Source of the DNA: Bacillota bacterium
GTDB taxonomy: Bacteria > Bacillota > Sulfobacillia > DUSP01 > JBFMCS01
Direction of reading: 5' to 3'
Assembly (NCBI GenBank): GCA_040754315.1
Contig: JBFMCS010000041.1
Span: 1 to 64,000 of the forward strand
Length of the DNA stretch: 64,000 nucleotides
Shown here one piece after another: positions 41,893-51,136 of this stretch; within the stretch, counting starts at the first letter, position 1, and the number at the start of each line of letters is the position of its first letter. A program made the translations under genes and the position numbers. Under the pieces are notes generated by a model, which was not told where the DNA came from, made no database searches, and saw only the letters and a program-made list of their open reading frames with translations.

Positions 41893-44577
41893 TCATTGGT
41901 TATGGAGGAGGTCTATAGCCCGGGCTCCTCCCCTTTCTAGCCGCTTCACCAGCCAATCGTGGCAGGTGAACAAGAAGACTTGACGGCTGGAGGAGACCTC
42001 TTGGATGATGCCTATGCCCTCCTCGAGGCGGCTCCCGTCACCCCAGTTGACCAGTACCTCATCCAGGAAGATGGGGAGCGTCTCAGACTGGTCGTCCAGG
42101 TGATCCGCCAGGGAAAGCCTTAGAGCAAGGTATATCTGGTCAAGGGTTCCCCTGCTGATGGGGGGAGCGACCGGGACGGGGAACCCCCGGGCGGTGTGCA
42201 GTGTCAGGCAGGGTCTTCCCCCTTCCTCGTCCATGGTGAGGGCTTCATAACGGCCGTCCGTAATGCGTTTGAGGTGTGCGCTGGCACGCCTCAGGACGTC
42301 TGGCTGGTGTTCTTCCCGGAAGCGCCTTTCCGCCTCCACCAGGACGGCCCTCATGATAACCAGCCGGTCCCTCCGTTCCAGGCTCTCCTCCAACTCCATC
42401 TTAAGGCTATCTACCTGGCTGTCGATGTCATCCACCGTGGGCCCCTGGGCGTACGCGAGGGCTGCCTGGATCCTTGCCGCCTCCTCCTTCAGGCTTACCT
42501 CCCTCTCCAGGGTCTCGGCCAGCTCCTGGCGGTTCCGCACCACTTCCTCGTCACTGAAAAGCCAGGTTTCGCCCTTAGTCTCGAGTTCTGCTATTTCCTC
42601 CTTGATAGTGTCAAGGTCAGGCTTACTGGATAGGTCCTCCTCCATCCTCCGGGCCTGCCTTGCAGCGTCACGCTGGCGTCCGACCTCCCTGATGGCAGCC
42701 TCCGATCCCCCGCCATGAACCTGGGCCAGTAGGGACCTGATGTCATCCAAGGCTTTCTTAATGGCTTCAGATTCCCGTTCCACATCATCCTTTTCCTTCT
42801 TGAAGGTCTCAATGGCCTGCAATGAGGCTTCTCGCCTCCTGGCCTTCTCCCGGGCCTTGGCCAGGAGCATGCAGATCTCCTCCAGGGCTTCCTCGGTCCC
42901 TTTGAACTGAATGCCAATCTCCCTCGCCAGTTCCTTGACCTGTTGCTCTCCCTGGGAGAGCCTGCCGGAGATCATGTCCATCCGGGCATCCAGAGCCTCT
43001 TGGCGAACTGCCTGCTCCCTGGCCTCCATTAGGTCCTGGAACAGCATCGTATCTGGGGCTTCCAGCCTGCCCTGGGCGATTGGAGCTGGGCCCAGCAGGC
43101 AAACAACCCTCCGCCGGTACTCATCCCTGGTTGATGCCGCTTCATCCCGGCGGGACCGTGCCACATCCAGACCCCTTGACAGCCTGCGATTCTCTTCGCG
43201 GGCCTGGTTCCACCTGGCCAAGATGGCAAGACACAGCCCCCCGAGGATGGCCCCGGAGGCGGTAAGCCACCGCATTCCCATTAGGAGGCCGGATCCAGCC
43301 AGTCCCAGCGCAAGGATAACCCCCAGCAGCGCGAGGACGGGAACCGGCCGGTGACCGGCTGCTACCTGGACTTCAAGGTCTCCCAACCGTTCCTCCTCAG
43401 ACCTCAGCCTCGAATGGGTTTCTTCGAATCCCCTAATGGCAGCGAGGATCTCCGCACGGGGAAGCGTTCTCAGGAAGGAAAGGTTGGAGGTACCGGTAAG
43501 AAGCCCAGTCGCTACCTCCTCCATGCGAGCCCTGACCCCGGCAGCCTCTATGCGGGCATCCTCCAAGTGCACCCGGTCGTTAGCCCAAGCCTCCAACCGG
43601 TTCCGGGCCTCCTGTATCCTTGCCTCCAGATGCAGGACTCCCTCTAGGAGCGAGTCTAGGCTGGATACGGACTCCTGGTGTTCCTTCATCGCTCCTTCAA
43701 TGGCATCCGACCGGGTAAGCAGTTCCTCCAACCGCTCCTCCCGGCTGGCGATGAACTCCCGGGGACTCTCGGGAATGGCCTCCAGCTGGGTGACGTCCCC
43801 GGCTTCCCTGCTCAGATCCTCTACCTTGCGAAGCGCCTGGTAGACGGGCATGAAGCGCTCCGCCTTCATGAGAAACGCTTTCAGGAACACTATCCTTTCA
43901 GATAGGTCTTTCTTCGACCGCTCGATCTCCGAGAGCCGTTGGGTGTTGTCCCTAAGTACGGTATCGCGTTCCTGAGCCTTCCTGCGTTCCTCCTTCAGGT
44001 CCCTGATGGATGCCTGGATGGTCTGGGCCTTCGTCCCCTTGTGCCTAGTGGGCCTCCAGAGGGTGTTGGCCTCCTTCTCCAGGGAGGCCAGCACCTCTTC
44101 AAAGGGCATGAGGAACTCGGGTGCAAGACCCGGAACCAGGCCCCCTTGGACCTCCCTCCACACCCTGTCTTTGAAGAACTCAAGGTCTCGTGCACCAATG
44201 GCGTAGACCTCCAAGAATGCTTCCCGACTCAGGCGCCCGAGAAAGGGCAGTGGACCGTTTCCCAGGTCCCGATGGGTCTCACCTGCCTGGTACCAACCCT
44301 TGGCACTTGAGGTCAAGCGCCGGGACACTGTGGCGGGCTGGCCGCTGTCCATCTCCATGCTGGCTGACACCGACAGCATGTCACCATCCCAGGGAGAGTA
44401 CGGGTGGGATGACTGGCTTGCCGGGGCAAATCCGAACAGGAGTGTACAGAGGACATGGAACAGGGTGGACTTCCCGGACTCATTGGGGCCGTGAACTACC
44501 ACAAGACGGCCAAGCCCGTCTGCCTGCAAATCGGATAGGCGGCCAAAGCGCTCAATCCCAAGGGCCTTAACCAACAC
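41893..44577 (-). CDS. YhaN/SbcC-like AAA ATPase
   Basis: 894 aa. N-terminal Walker A VVHGPNESGKSTLFHVL, long coiled coils (~190-340, ~450-760) interrupted by two membrane-like helices (VLALLGVILALGLAGSGLLM, WLTASGAILGGLCLAILA), and the C-terminal ABC signature/Walker B region ISRGTLDQIYLALRLSLADH and LPIFLDEVLVNWGD. This is the YhaN group, SMC-like partners of a SbcD-type nuclease in DNA repair. GTG start; overlaps the nuclease gene by 11 bp, so the two are co-translated. Confidence 0.88.
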   Translation of the reverse strand: MLVKALGIERFGRLSDLQADGLGRLVVVHGPNESGKSTLFHVLCTLLFGFAPASQSSHPYSPWDGDMLSVSASMEMDSGQPATVSRRLTSSAKGWYQAGETHRDLGNGPLPFLGRLSREAFLEVYAIGARDLEFFKDRVWREVQGGLVPGLAPEFLMPFEEVLASLEKEANTLWRPTRHKGTKAQTIQASIRDLKEERRKAQERDTVLRDNTQRLSEIERSKKDLSERIVFLKAFLMKAERFMPVYQALRKVEDLSREAGDVTQLEAIPESPREFIASREERLEELLTRSDAIEGAMKEHQESVSSLDSLLEGVLHLEARIQEARNRLEAWANDRVHLEDARIEAAGVRARMEEVATGLLTGTSNLSFLRTLPRAEILAAIRGFEETHSRLRSEEERLGDLEVQVAAGHRPVPVLALLGVILALGLAGSGLLMGMRWLTASGAILGGLCLAILARWNQAREENRRLSRGLDVARSRRDEAASTRDEYRRRVVCLLGPAPIAQGRLEAPDTMLFQDLMEAREQAVRQEALDARMDMISGRLSQGEQQVKELAREIGIQFKGTEEALEEICMLLAKAREKARRREASLQAIETFKKEKDDVERESEAIKKALDDIRSLLAQVHGGGSEAAIREVGRQRDAARQARRMEEDLSSKPDLDTIKEEIAELETKGETWLFSDEEVVRNRQELAETLEREVSLKEEAARIQAALAYAQGPTVDDIDSQVDSLKMELEESLERRDRLVIMRAVLVEAERRFREEHQPDVLRRASAHLKRITDGRYEALTMDEEGGRPCLTLHTARGFPVPVAPPISRGTLDQIYLALRLSLADHLDDQSETLPIFLDEVLVNWGDGSRLEEGIGIIQEVSSSRQVFLFTCHDWLVKRLERGGARAIDLLHNQ

Positions 44578-45808
44578 GGGGCTTCACCATCCTGAACACC
44601 AGTTCAACCTCTGCTCCATTCATAATGCGCAGGAGATAAGCCTTCCTGGCTTCGTCATCACCAAATCCAGCCAAGCCCTGTGATTCCCCCGCCAGGGGCC
44701 TGTCTGCCAGACCAGGGGAGAGGCCTTCCCTCCTGACCTCCTCTAGGATCTCCAGGGCGGTGGCCAGGATGTGAGGGCCCTGCTTGAAGTCCTCAACCCT
44801 GGCTGGGGGAAGGAGATCCCTAGTACGCACCTCCACGCTGAGGGCCCCGGTAGCATGCTCCAGTTGGTCCTCCAGTGACAGCCTTTCCTCCTCAGACATG
44901 AGTTCCTGGTACAGGGGGCAAGGGCCCGCCAGTTCCACCCTGAGAAGGAACTCCGGAGCAGTCCTGCCTGGGAGGGACTGGACGATCCGGGGGATTAGCG
45001 TGGACTGGCTCTCCACGTCGACCAAGGAAAGGGGCCTTGCAGTGAGCCACTCCACAGGAGCCAGGGGCCTGAACTCTGCGTGGGCCCCCTGGGGGTCCAC
45101 CGTGACCAGAAGGGCTCCCTTGGGGCCATCTTCCCGCGCGTTGCGACCTTGCAGGTTGCCGGGGTAGTGCACCGAAGGATAATCGCATACGACCTCCCGC
45201 CGGTGGATGTGCCCTAGCGCCCAGTATGCATACCCCTTCCCGGTGAGGTCCTGGATGGTGCAGGGTGCATACCGCTCGTGACCTTCCCGGGCTCCCGCGA
45301 CGAAGGTGTGAAGTAGTCCTATGTAGGGAAGGCTGCCCTTGGACCCTGGGAATCCCTGGGCTAGGTTCCGGTCTTCCCGCTCAGTCTCGTGCCCGGCGCC
45401 AACAACACAGGCAGCCTTAGCGCCAGCCGCACCGGTAAGCGGGACTTCCTGGGGGGTACTGCTGGCCAAGAGATGGACATTGGGAGGCCACGGAATGCGC
45501 TGCGCCCTGTAGTGAGCAAGGCCCGGGTCGTGGTTCCCTGTTGCGTAGACGAAGCATACTCCTTGACTGTCCAACCGTCTTACCTGCTCCAGGAGGAATC
45601 TCTCGGTCTCCAAGGTGAGGCGGTGGTTGTCGAAGAGGTCACCGGCCACAAGCAAGGCTAGGGCACCCTCCTGGAGACAGAGGTCTACCGCCGCCCGGAA
45701 TGCCTCCCTGGTAGCCCATCTCAACCTTTGCCTTATATGAGCATTCTGGCTGTGTAAAGTGGTATCGAGGTGCACATCGGCAACGTGCACCAGCTTGATA
45801 GCTGCCAT
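44567..45808 (-). CDS. SbcD/YhaO-like DNA repair exonuclease
   Basis: ~413 aa metallophosphoesterase with all catalytic motifs: LVHVADVHLDTTL, LLVAGDLFDNHRLT, VYATGNHDPGLAHY and YWALGHIHRREV. The C-terminal ~180 residues form the usual capping domain. The ATG at 45808 has AAGGGGG upstream and begins right before the first motif; the frame is open 18 codons further. It should act with the YhaN-like ATPase as a Mre11/Rad50-like complex on DNA ends. Confidence 0.9.
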   Translation of the reverse strand: MAAIKLVHVADVHLDTTLHSQNAHIRQRLRWATREAFRAAVDLCLQEGALALLVAGDLFDNHRLTLETERFLLEQVRRLDSQGVCFVYATGNHDPGLAHYRAQRIPWPPNVHLLASSTPQEVPLTGAAGAKAACVVGAGHETEREDRNLAQGFPGSKGSLPYIGLLHTFVAGAREGHERYAPCTIQDLTGKGYAYWALGHIHRREVVCDYPSVHYPGNLQGRNAREDGPKGALLVTVDPQGAHAEFRPLAPVEWLTARPLSLVDVESQSTLIPRIVQSLPGRTAPEFLLRVELAGPCPLYQELMSEEERLSLEDQLEHATGALSVEVRTRDLLPPARVEDFKQGPHILATALEILEEVRREGLSPGLADRPLAGESQGLAGFGDDEARKAYLLRIMNGAEVELVFRMVKPRVG

Positions 45809-45904
45809 TGTGAACCCCCTTCGGGACAGGCCTCTATAGGTGTTCTTCCACAGGACTTGCATTTCCTCCCAGCCTGACCTCGGAAAGGGGGTCTGCCCTA
45901 GAAA

Positions 45905-45946
45905 GGGAAGGGCCCCGGTCCCCTAGGGGGCGACGGGGTCCTTCCC
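45905..45946 (-). terminator. terminator after serA-trpB2
   Basis: GGGAAGG and CCTTCCC arms (45905-45911 / 45940-45946) extend inward to CCCC/GGGG, giving a long GC-rich stem that on the minus strand is followed by TTTCTAG. It lies ~110 nt after trpB2. Confidence 0.6.
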
Positions 45947-46054
45947 AAAGGCCCTCTCCTCGGTAGGCTAGATGTCACCTTGTCCTGGCGGGCGTCCAGG
46001 TTCCACCTTCTACCATGTATATCGTGGAAAGGGCCAGCCAGTTTTAGGGTGAGC

Positions 46055-47413
46055 TCATGCGCCGACCTGGGGCAGCTCTTCCAGGGCCTTCCGCACGAGG
46101 TCATCTGGGTACTGGTAGTCCTCCAGGGAATTGGAGAAGTAGGTATCGTATGCGGCCATGTCGAAGTGCCCGTGACCGCTCAGGTTGAACAGGATCACCT
46201 TGGACTTCCCTTCCTCCTTGGCCTTCAGGGCCTCGGCAGCGGCAGCCTTTACCGCATGGGCCGTCTCAGGGGCGGGAATGATGCCCTCGCTCTGGGCAAA
46301 GGTGACCGCGGCCTTGAACACCTCTGACTGTGGATAGGCCTCGGCCCTTATCAGCCCGTCCTCAAGGAGCTGGCTGACAACCGGGGAAGCGCCGTGGTAG
46401 CGAAGACCCCCAGCATGGATGCCTGAAGGGATGAAGCTATGGCCCAGCGTGTACATGCGTAGGAGTGGCGCGAGGCCGGCGGTGTCCCCAAAGTCATAGG
46501 CGAGTGTCCCCCTGGTGAGCGTCGGGCACGCGGACGGCTCTGCCGCAACCACGTCTACCTGCCGGCCGGCGATCTTGTCCCTGACAAAGGGAAGGCTGAT
46601 ACCCCCCAAGTTGCTGCCCCCGCCATGGCACCCAATGACTACGTCAGGGTAGTCCCCGGCCAGAGCCATTTGCTTCTGGGCTTCCAGCCCTATCACTGTC
46701 TGGTGGAGTAGTACATAGTTGAGCACGCTCCCCAGGGAGTACTTGGTGTCTGGACGGGAGGCAGCGTCCTCCACGGCCTCACTGATGGCCAAGCCCAGGC
46801 TTCCTGGGGAATTTGGGTCCTTCTCCAGGGCATTTCTTCCGGACTGGGTCTCTGTGCTGGGGCTGGGAACCACTGTGGCCCCCCAGGTCTGTATCATTGA
46901 GCGGCGATAGGGCTTCTGCTGGTAACTAACCTTGACCATGTACACCTTGCATTCAATTCCGAACAACTTACAGGCGAGTGACAGGGCACTGCCCCACTGC
47001 CCGGCCCCGGTTTCCGTGGTGATTCGCTTCGTTCCTGCCTTCTTGTTATAGTAGGCCTGGACCACAGCAGTATTTGGCTTGTGGCTGCCAGCGGGGCTCA
47101 CACCCTCGTTCTTGTAGTAGATCCTCGCAGGCGTCCCCAGGGCTTCTTCGAAGCGTCGAGCCCTGTGTAGGGGGGTCGGCCTCCAAAGGGAAAGAACCTC
47201 CAGGACACCGGCGGGAATGGGAATTTCCCTGTCTCCCGAGACCTCTTGAAGAATGAGGTCCATAGGAAATAGTGGCTCCAGGTCTTCCGGCCCCAATGGC
47301 TTTCCTGTGCCGGGATGCAGCGCTGGCTGGGGCTTGTGAGGCATGTCTGCCAGGATGTTGTACCAAGCCCTAGGGAGTTCCCTTTCATCCAGCAGTATCT
47401 TGCAGTTCTCCAT
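46055..47413 (-). CDS. trpB: tryptophan synthase beta chain, TrpB2 type
   Basis: ~452 aa. The PLP lysine motif [34 protein letters not shown], the phosphate-binding [16 protein letters not shown] and [19 protein letters not shown] are TrpB2 hallmarks, and the N-terminal extension distinguishes it from TrpB1. It condenses indole (or indoleglycerol phosphate-derived indole) with serine. The ATG at 47413 follows AAAGGAG by 8 nt; a further upstream start is possible. No trpA is nearby. It is co-transcribed with a serA-like gene behind a T-box with an apparent Trp specifier. Confidence 0.92.
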   Translation of the reverse strand: MENCKILLDERELPRAWYNILADMPHKPQPALHPGTGKPLGPEDLEPLFPMDLILQEVSGDREIPIPAGVLEVLSLWRPTPLHRARRFEEALGTPARIYYKNEGVSPAGSHKPNTAVVQAYYNKKAGTKRITTETGAGQWGSALSLACKLFGIECKVYMVKVSYQQKPYRRSMIQTWGATVVPSPSTETQSGRNALEKDPNSPGSLGLAISEAVEDAASRPDTKYSLGSVLNYVLLHQTVIGLEAQKQMALAGDYPDVVIGCHGGGSNLGGISLPFVRDKIAGRQVDVVAAEPSACPTLTRGTLAYDFGDTAGLAPLLRMYTLGHSFIPSGIHAGGLRYHGASPVVSQLLEDGLIRAEAYPQSEVFKAAVTFAQSEGIIPAPETAHAVKAAAAEALKAKEEGKSKVILFNLSGHGHFDMAAYDTYFSNSLEDYQYPDDLVRKALEELPQVGA

Positions 47414-47427
47414 ACTCGACACTCCTT

Positions 47428-48426
47428 TCACTGGACTGGGTTTGCTGAGGCGAGAGGGCTGCAGGCACCTAGGTCATGGCTTCCTTGGCAGAGACACGCC
47501 TCGGGGTTAAGGCATTCTCCCTTGAGAACCCTCTGGGTAGCCATCGCCACAGCTATTGAACACCGGCGCCGGGCCTCACGGGTGGCAGCACCTAGATGGG
47601 GTGTAGCCAGCACGTTGGGTAGACTGAGCAGTGGGCTTGGGCCGGGTGGTTCACTTTGGAATACGTCAAGGCCAGCGCCTCCCAGGTGGCCGCAGACCAG
47701 GGCATCGTAGAGCGCGTCTTCATTCACTATTCCACCCCGGGCGCAGTTCACCAGGAGCGCCCCGCGTTTCATGGTGCGAAGCTCGCGTAGGCCGATCATC
47801 CCTCGGGTTTCGCTGGTCAGGGGTGTGTGGAGAGTAATCACGTCCGAGCACCCCAGCAGTTCACCGAGTTCCACCGGGCGTGCTCCTGCATCCAGGCAAG
47901 TTTCCTCGGGAACATAGGGGTCATGGGCCAGGACTGTCATGCCGAAGGCCAGCGCCCGGGTACAGACCTCCCGGCCGATCCTCCCCAGTCCCACAATGCC
48001 GAGCGTCTTCCCGGAGAGCTCAAATCCGTTGTGGGCTGGGGAACGCCACTTCCCGTGCCGCACAGCAAGGCTAGCCTCCCCAATGTGGCGAGCAAGGGAA
48101 AGGAGGAGCGCTAGGCAGAGCTCGGCCACAGCCACAGCATTAGCCCCGGGAACGTTTACTACCGAAATGCCTCTTCTTACCGCTTCAGCAACATCGATGT
48201 TGTCCAATCCCACCCCAGCCCTAGCCACAACTCGCAGATTTCGACCAGCGTCAAGCACCTTCCCTGTCACCCTGGTGGTGCCTCTCACGATGAGCCCGTG
48301 AACACTACTCACCTGGTCCAGAAGTTCTTCTTGGCTGAGTCCCTCTACCAGCCGGACCTCACAGTCCTTCTTCAGTATGTCTACCCCTTGCGGGTCCAGG
48401 CCGTCTGTGACCAGCACCTTGTACAT
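47428..48426 (-). CDS. serA: D-3-phosphoglycerate dehydrogenase-like 2-hydroxyacid dehydrogenase
   Basis: 332 aa, the short form without the C-terminal ACT/ASB domains. [16 protein letters not shown], the NAD site [13 protein letters not shown], catalytic [13 protein letters not shown] (Arg), the [15 protein letters not shown] region (Glu) and [11 protein letters not shown] (His) are intact. The first step of serine synthesis is the likeliest reaction, supplying serine for TrpB2 encoded 14 nt downstream; another 2-hydroxyacid dehydrogenase activity is possible. Confidence 0.85.
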   Translation of the reverse strand: MYKVLVTDGLDPQGVDILKKDCEVRLVEGLSQEELLDQVSSVHGLIVRGTTRVTGKVLDAGRNLRVVARAGVGLDNIDVAEAVRRGISVVNVPGANAVAVAELCLALLLSLARHIGEASLAVRHGKWRSPAHNGFELSGKTLGIVGLGRIGREVCTRALAFGMTVLAHDPYVPEETCLDAGARPVELGELLGCSDVITLHTPLTSETRGMIGLRELRTMKRGALLVNCARGGIVNEDALYDALVCGHLGGAGLDVFQSEPPGPSPLLSLPNVLATPHLGAATREARRRCSIAVAMATQRVLKGECLNPEACLCQGSHDLGACSPLASANPVQ

Positions 48427-48467
48427 GCCTGCACCTCCTCACTTATCGGCTCAGTCTACAAATGAGC

Positions 48468-48500
48468 AAAGGCCCTTCGTCCCTTGGGACGAAAGGCCTT
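48468..48500 (-). terminator. T-box terminator hairpin
   Basis: AAGGCC-TTTCGTCCC and GGGACGAA-GGGCCTT form a long stem just downstream of the T-box sequence on the minus strand, followed by TTTGCTCATTT. It lies 42 nt upstream of the serA-like start. Confidence 0.8.
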
Positions 48501-48755
48501 ACCTTCCGCGGTACCACCCGGGTTAGGCCTCTAGGGGCCTCCCTCAATCATTAGGATACGGGACTAGCGGTCCGATATCCCCTCCCCCTTAACGGCGGGA
48601 GTCCCGGCGAAGCCTACTGGGGAGGGCCCGTTCGGTTCGCGGCTCAGGAGCCCATTCATTCGGCCCGGCGGGACCGGCCTTTCACTATCGCCGGCTCGCT
48701 ATGCCCCCTGCGGCTGAACTACTCTTCTCCCTCAAAGCCCGTTGCTATCCTTTGA
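48468..48755 (-). promoter_or_regulatory. T-box riboswitch, probable tRNA(Trp) type
   Basis: Minus-strand reading shows the K-turn region GGGAGAAGAGTAG, the AGCGAGCCGGCGATAGTGAA stem I apical block, the specifier region GAATGGGCTCCTGAG, and the T-box GGGTGGTACCGCGG. After the conserved GAA the codon aligns as TGG (Trp), followed by the usual purine and CTCCTGAG. The T-box tetranucleotide is TGGT. It controls serA-like and trpB2. Confidence 0.9.
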
Positions 48756-48760
48756 CCGAA

Positions 48761-48789
48761 AGTATAACACCGGGGGAAGTAGAGGTCAA
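48761..48789 (-). promoter_or_regulatory. promoter of the T-box operon
   Basis: TTGACC (48784-48789), 17 nt, TATACT (48761-48766) on the minus strand, with the start point immediately before the T-box leader. Confidence 0.8.
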
Positions 48790-49270
48790 TACCCCGGCTT
48801 GCATCAGTGTAGTCGGCCTGTGATATTGTCACCCCATAATCAGCCTGAGAAGATGTCATTATGAGAGCAACATTCTGAGTTCAAAGGGGCTCAAGAGGGA
48901 GCAACTGGGCATCTCCCCGCTCGTCTTTCCCTTCAACGTGCTCCCCGATGGGCCAACACCCCGTACTAAGGGCTTGCCTCTTGTGTCCAGAAGAGGCCTG
49001 GGAATCCCCGTGGCTTCCCTAATCCACCCCCTCTTGATACCACAAGACCCCGAGCAGGCACCCACCTTCTCTTCCCCGCATGAAGACCAGGGCCATATTC
49101 CCCTGCAAATCCTTAGGCACTCGACCCGCCAGCAAGGCTGGATGCCCTTAGCCGTGCCTGGTCCAGAGCCTCCCGCCGGGTACCTGGAGCCGGTGCTCCA
49201 CCTTCTTTCAAAAGCCAGTTTGAGCCAGATTTCCAAGTCACGCCGGACCAGGTCCGTCTAGGATTGGAGG
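48790..49270. other. long gap without a recognised gene
   Basis: About 480 bp between the T-box promoter and the DUF2283/HTH gene. Frames on both strands are open (48859-49236 minus; 48938-49261 plus) but show no known motif and the composition looks noncoding. The left end has TGATATTGTCACCCCATAAT and GATGTCATTATGAGAG, which loosely resemble the GACAATGTTATTATC sequence at 49276 on the right; this may be the shell of a lost insertion element. Confidence 0.4.
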
Positions 49271-49273
49271 GGG

Positions 49274-49311
49274 TTGACAATGTTATTATCATATCATAGA
49301 CTTATGATAAT
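49274..49311 (+). promoter_or_regulatory. promoter with overlapping palindromic operator
   Basis: TTGACA (49274-49279), 17 nt, TAGACT (49297-49302). A perfect 9-bp inverted repeat, ATTATCATA (49285-49293) and TATGATAAT (49303-49311), brackets the -10 box with a 9-nt spacer. The product of the downstream gene has a DNA-binding domain, so autorepression is plausible. Confidence 0.7.
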
Positions 49312-49335
49312 GTCATTATCTCGAGGTGGACCAGG

Positions 49336-49962
49336 GTGAGGCTAAAGGTAAGGGTAGAGGTGGATGTTCCCCACAACGAGATGTATGTGAGGCTAGTGGA
49401 GCTGCCTCCCGAAGCCCTGACCTACAGCGTGCAGGTGGCCAACTCACTGAACCTGGATGTCGACGAGATGGGGCGGGTTGTGGGGATCGAGATAACTGAC
49501 ATGGAGAAGGCGCTGGGTGTCAGGGTGGCAGGGGTGGAGGTGTATGGGCCCCTGGTGGGGGTGAAGGAGGCCGCGGCGCTACTAGGGGTGAGCAGACCCA
49601 ACTTCATAAGGGACTACGTGTCCAGGGACGACTTTCCAATAGCCGTTGGGGATCTGGCCAGCGGAAGGGTATGGTGGCTCATGGAGGTAGTGAACTACGC
49701 CAGGAGGAAGGGTTTCAAGAAGAAGGAGACCGTAGCCTATATGCTCATGGTGTACCTAGAGGCTAATGAGATGACCGTGGGGGCCCTGGGTGAGGAACTG
49801 GGCCTAGACTACAGGAGAGTGCTTGGCGTCCTGCAGGACCAGGTAAACCTGGACGAGGCGACGCCGGCGGTTCTGGCAAAGAAGCATGGGATGGACAATG
49901 AGAAGGCCCAAGCGCTCCTGGCGCGCCTCAAGGCCCTGAGGGCTATAAGTGAGGTTCAGTGA
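49336..49962 (+). CDS. DUF2283-like / helix-turn-helix protein
   Basis: 208 aa. Residues ~1-60 resemble DUF2283 (VDVPHNEMYVRLVELPPEA, LNLDVDEMGRVVGIEITDME). Residues ~72-115 form a MerR/AlpA-type DNA-binding module (VGVKEAAALLGVSRPNFIRD ... DLASGRVWWLMEVVNYARRK). The remaining residues are helical with a second possible HTH (MTVGALGEELGLDYRRVLGV). GTG start 7 nt after GAGGTGG. Likely a transcriptional regulator of itself; target genes unknown. The combination of domains is unusual to me. Confidence 0.7.
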   Translation: MRLKVRVEVDVPHNEMYVRLVELPPEALTYSVQVANSLNLDVDEMGRVVGIEITDMEKALGVRVAGVEVYGPLVGVKEAAALLGVSRPNFIRDYVSRDDFPIAVGDLASGRVWWLMEVVNYARRKGFKKKETVAYMLMVYLEANEMTVGALGEELGLDYRRVLGVLQDQVNLDEATPAVLAKKHGMDNEKAQALLARLKALRAISEVQ

Positions 49963-50279
49963 AGGGTGACGGGGTTGGTGGGTGCGAGCGGGGAAGGACG
50001 AGGCAGCGCGCTGGGCGTCCCAGGAGGGAAGGAAGGGCTGGGGCGGATCAAAGGGCGGTGGGGTAACACCAGCGCGACCAAGGGGGAGAGGAATAGGGAT
50101 AAAAGAGCGTTGAAGGTTCCATCAATCTGCGATGACTTGGCCCGAATAGGGGAAGAGTCAAGAGAGGAAGGGCTAACAAGCGACCAGCGGACAGAGGGAG
50201 CGAAGGGGAGGGGAATCCCTGTGGTAGTGGATGATGGTAAAAGGCAGGAGAGGGGATCAGGGTTAAAGAGGAACCACCC
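49963..50279. other. G-rich intergenic region, no gene seen
   Basis: The plus strand is strongly purine-rich with repeated GGGG and GGAAGG runs. Open frames exist but show no recognisable protein; I see no terminator with a T-tract. Confidence 0.4.
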
Positions 50280-50648
50280 TCATGCCCGCTTGACCACAAT
50301 GGGGTCTCCCGGCCTCGCCTGGGCCAGTTCCCCGAGACCCTTCATAACCCTGCCCACGAGATTCACCGGACTCGCGGCTACAGGATCCGAGCCCTGGCTT
50401 GCCGGTGTAGGACCGAAGAACACACAGAGTGCATTGCCATCCGGCCAGAAGGCTATATCTCCAGCCTCCAGGTGAGTCCTGGCACCGGGCTCCCTGTCTC
50501 GGCGCACAGGGATACGGAAGTAGACCTCATCCCCCCACAGGCTAGCGTGGCTCGTGAGGGGAAGCGCATCGCAGATGGCCCTGGAGGTGCCAGAGGAGTT
50601 GAATAGGCACTGTAACCTGGTGTTTCCCACTTCGATCACGATGTCCAT
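50280..50648 (-). CDS. cyclophilin-like fold protein
   Basis: 122 aa with the layout of the small bacterial cyclophilin-like family (TM1367 type): IVIEVGNTRLQCLFNSSGTS at the start, ALPLTSHASLWGDEVYFRIP, the GDIAFWPDGNALCVFFGPTP core and VNLVGRVMKGL near the end. No isomerase active site can be assigned, and function is unknown. It lies 39 nt after the YjbQ-like gene on the same strand. Confidence 0.85.
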   Translation of the reverse strand: MDIVIEVGNTRLQCLFNSSGTSRAICDALPLTSHASLWGDEVYFRIPVRRDREPGARTHLEAGDIAFWPDGNALCVFFGPTPASQGSDPVAASPVNLVGRVMKGLGELAQARPGDPIVVKRA

Positions 50649-50687
50649 TCAAACTCCCCCTTTCCGTTCCTCCCTCCCCGTGGCAAT

Positions 50688-51083
50688 CTAGGGAAGCCGC
50701 CATACGGTAATTCGCGCCCTTCGCACCCTTGGCCCGTCGAATTCGCAAAACAGCACGCCCTGCCAGGACCCCATTGCCGGGCGACCGTCTTCTACTGGTA
50801 TCCATACGGAGGAACCTACCAAGCTGGCCTTGACATGGGCGTCTGAGTTCCCCTCCCTGTGCTGGTATCCACCGGCTGGCACCATGCTGGCGAAGGCCTT
50901 CGCCATGTCCCTGGCTACATCGGGATCAGCCACCTCGTTCAGGGTGATCCCTGCTGTTGTGTGTGGCACGAACACATGGCAAAAGCCCCGGACAATCCCG
51001 GATTCTACCACTGCCTGAGTCACTTGGTCAGTGATGTCCAGGATTTCCACCCGGGAACGGCCTTGAACCTGGATTTCCGCCAT
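50688..51083 (-). CDS. YjbQ/UPF0047 family protein
   Basis: 131 aa from the ATG at 51083 after GGGGGG. It contains HVFVPHTTAGITLNEVADPD and HREGNSDAHVKASLVGSS plus QGVLFCEFDGPR, the conserved blocks of UPF0047. Some members have thiamin-phosphate synthase activity in complementation tests, but the physiological role is unsettled. The frame continues far upstream, overlapping the transporter gene; that part is not coding-like. Confidence 0.9.
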   Translation of the reverse strand: MAEIQVQGRSRVEILDITDQVTQAVVESGIVRGFCHVFVPHTTAGITLNEVADPDVARDMAKAFASMVPAGGYQHREGNSDAHVKASLVGSSVWIPVEDGRPAMGSWQGVLFCEFDGPRVRRARITVWRLP

Positions 51084-51136
51084 GGCAACGCCCCCCATAC
51101 ACGCTTGACTTCTAGAACTCAGGGGGGATTCCTCTC

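Noticed and set aside
48468-48755. T-box specifier read as TGA or a Ser codon
   Set aside because: GAA-TGA would be a stop codon; a TCC further on lacks the preceding GAA. TGG in GAA-TGG-G-CTCC fits the conserved spacing best, though folding was not computed.
48859-49236. 125-codon minus-strand and 107-codon plus-strand frames
   Set aside because: Composition is unlike coding DNA, and neither has a recognisable domain; possibly remains of an element but not supportable as genes.
49966-50475. 169-codon plus-strand frame after the DUF2283/HTH gene
   Set aside because: Low-complexity Gly/Arg/Lys translation in G-rich DNA, overlapping the cyclophilin-like gene on the other strand.
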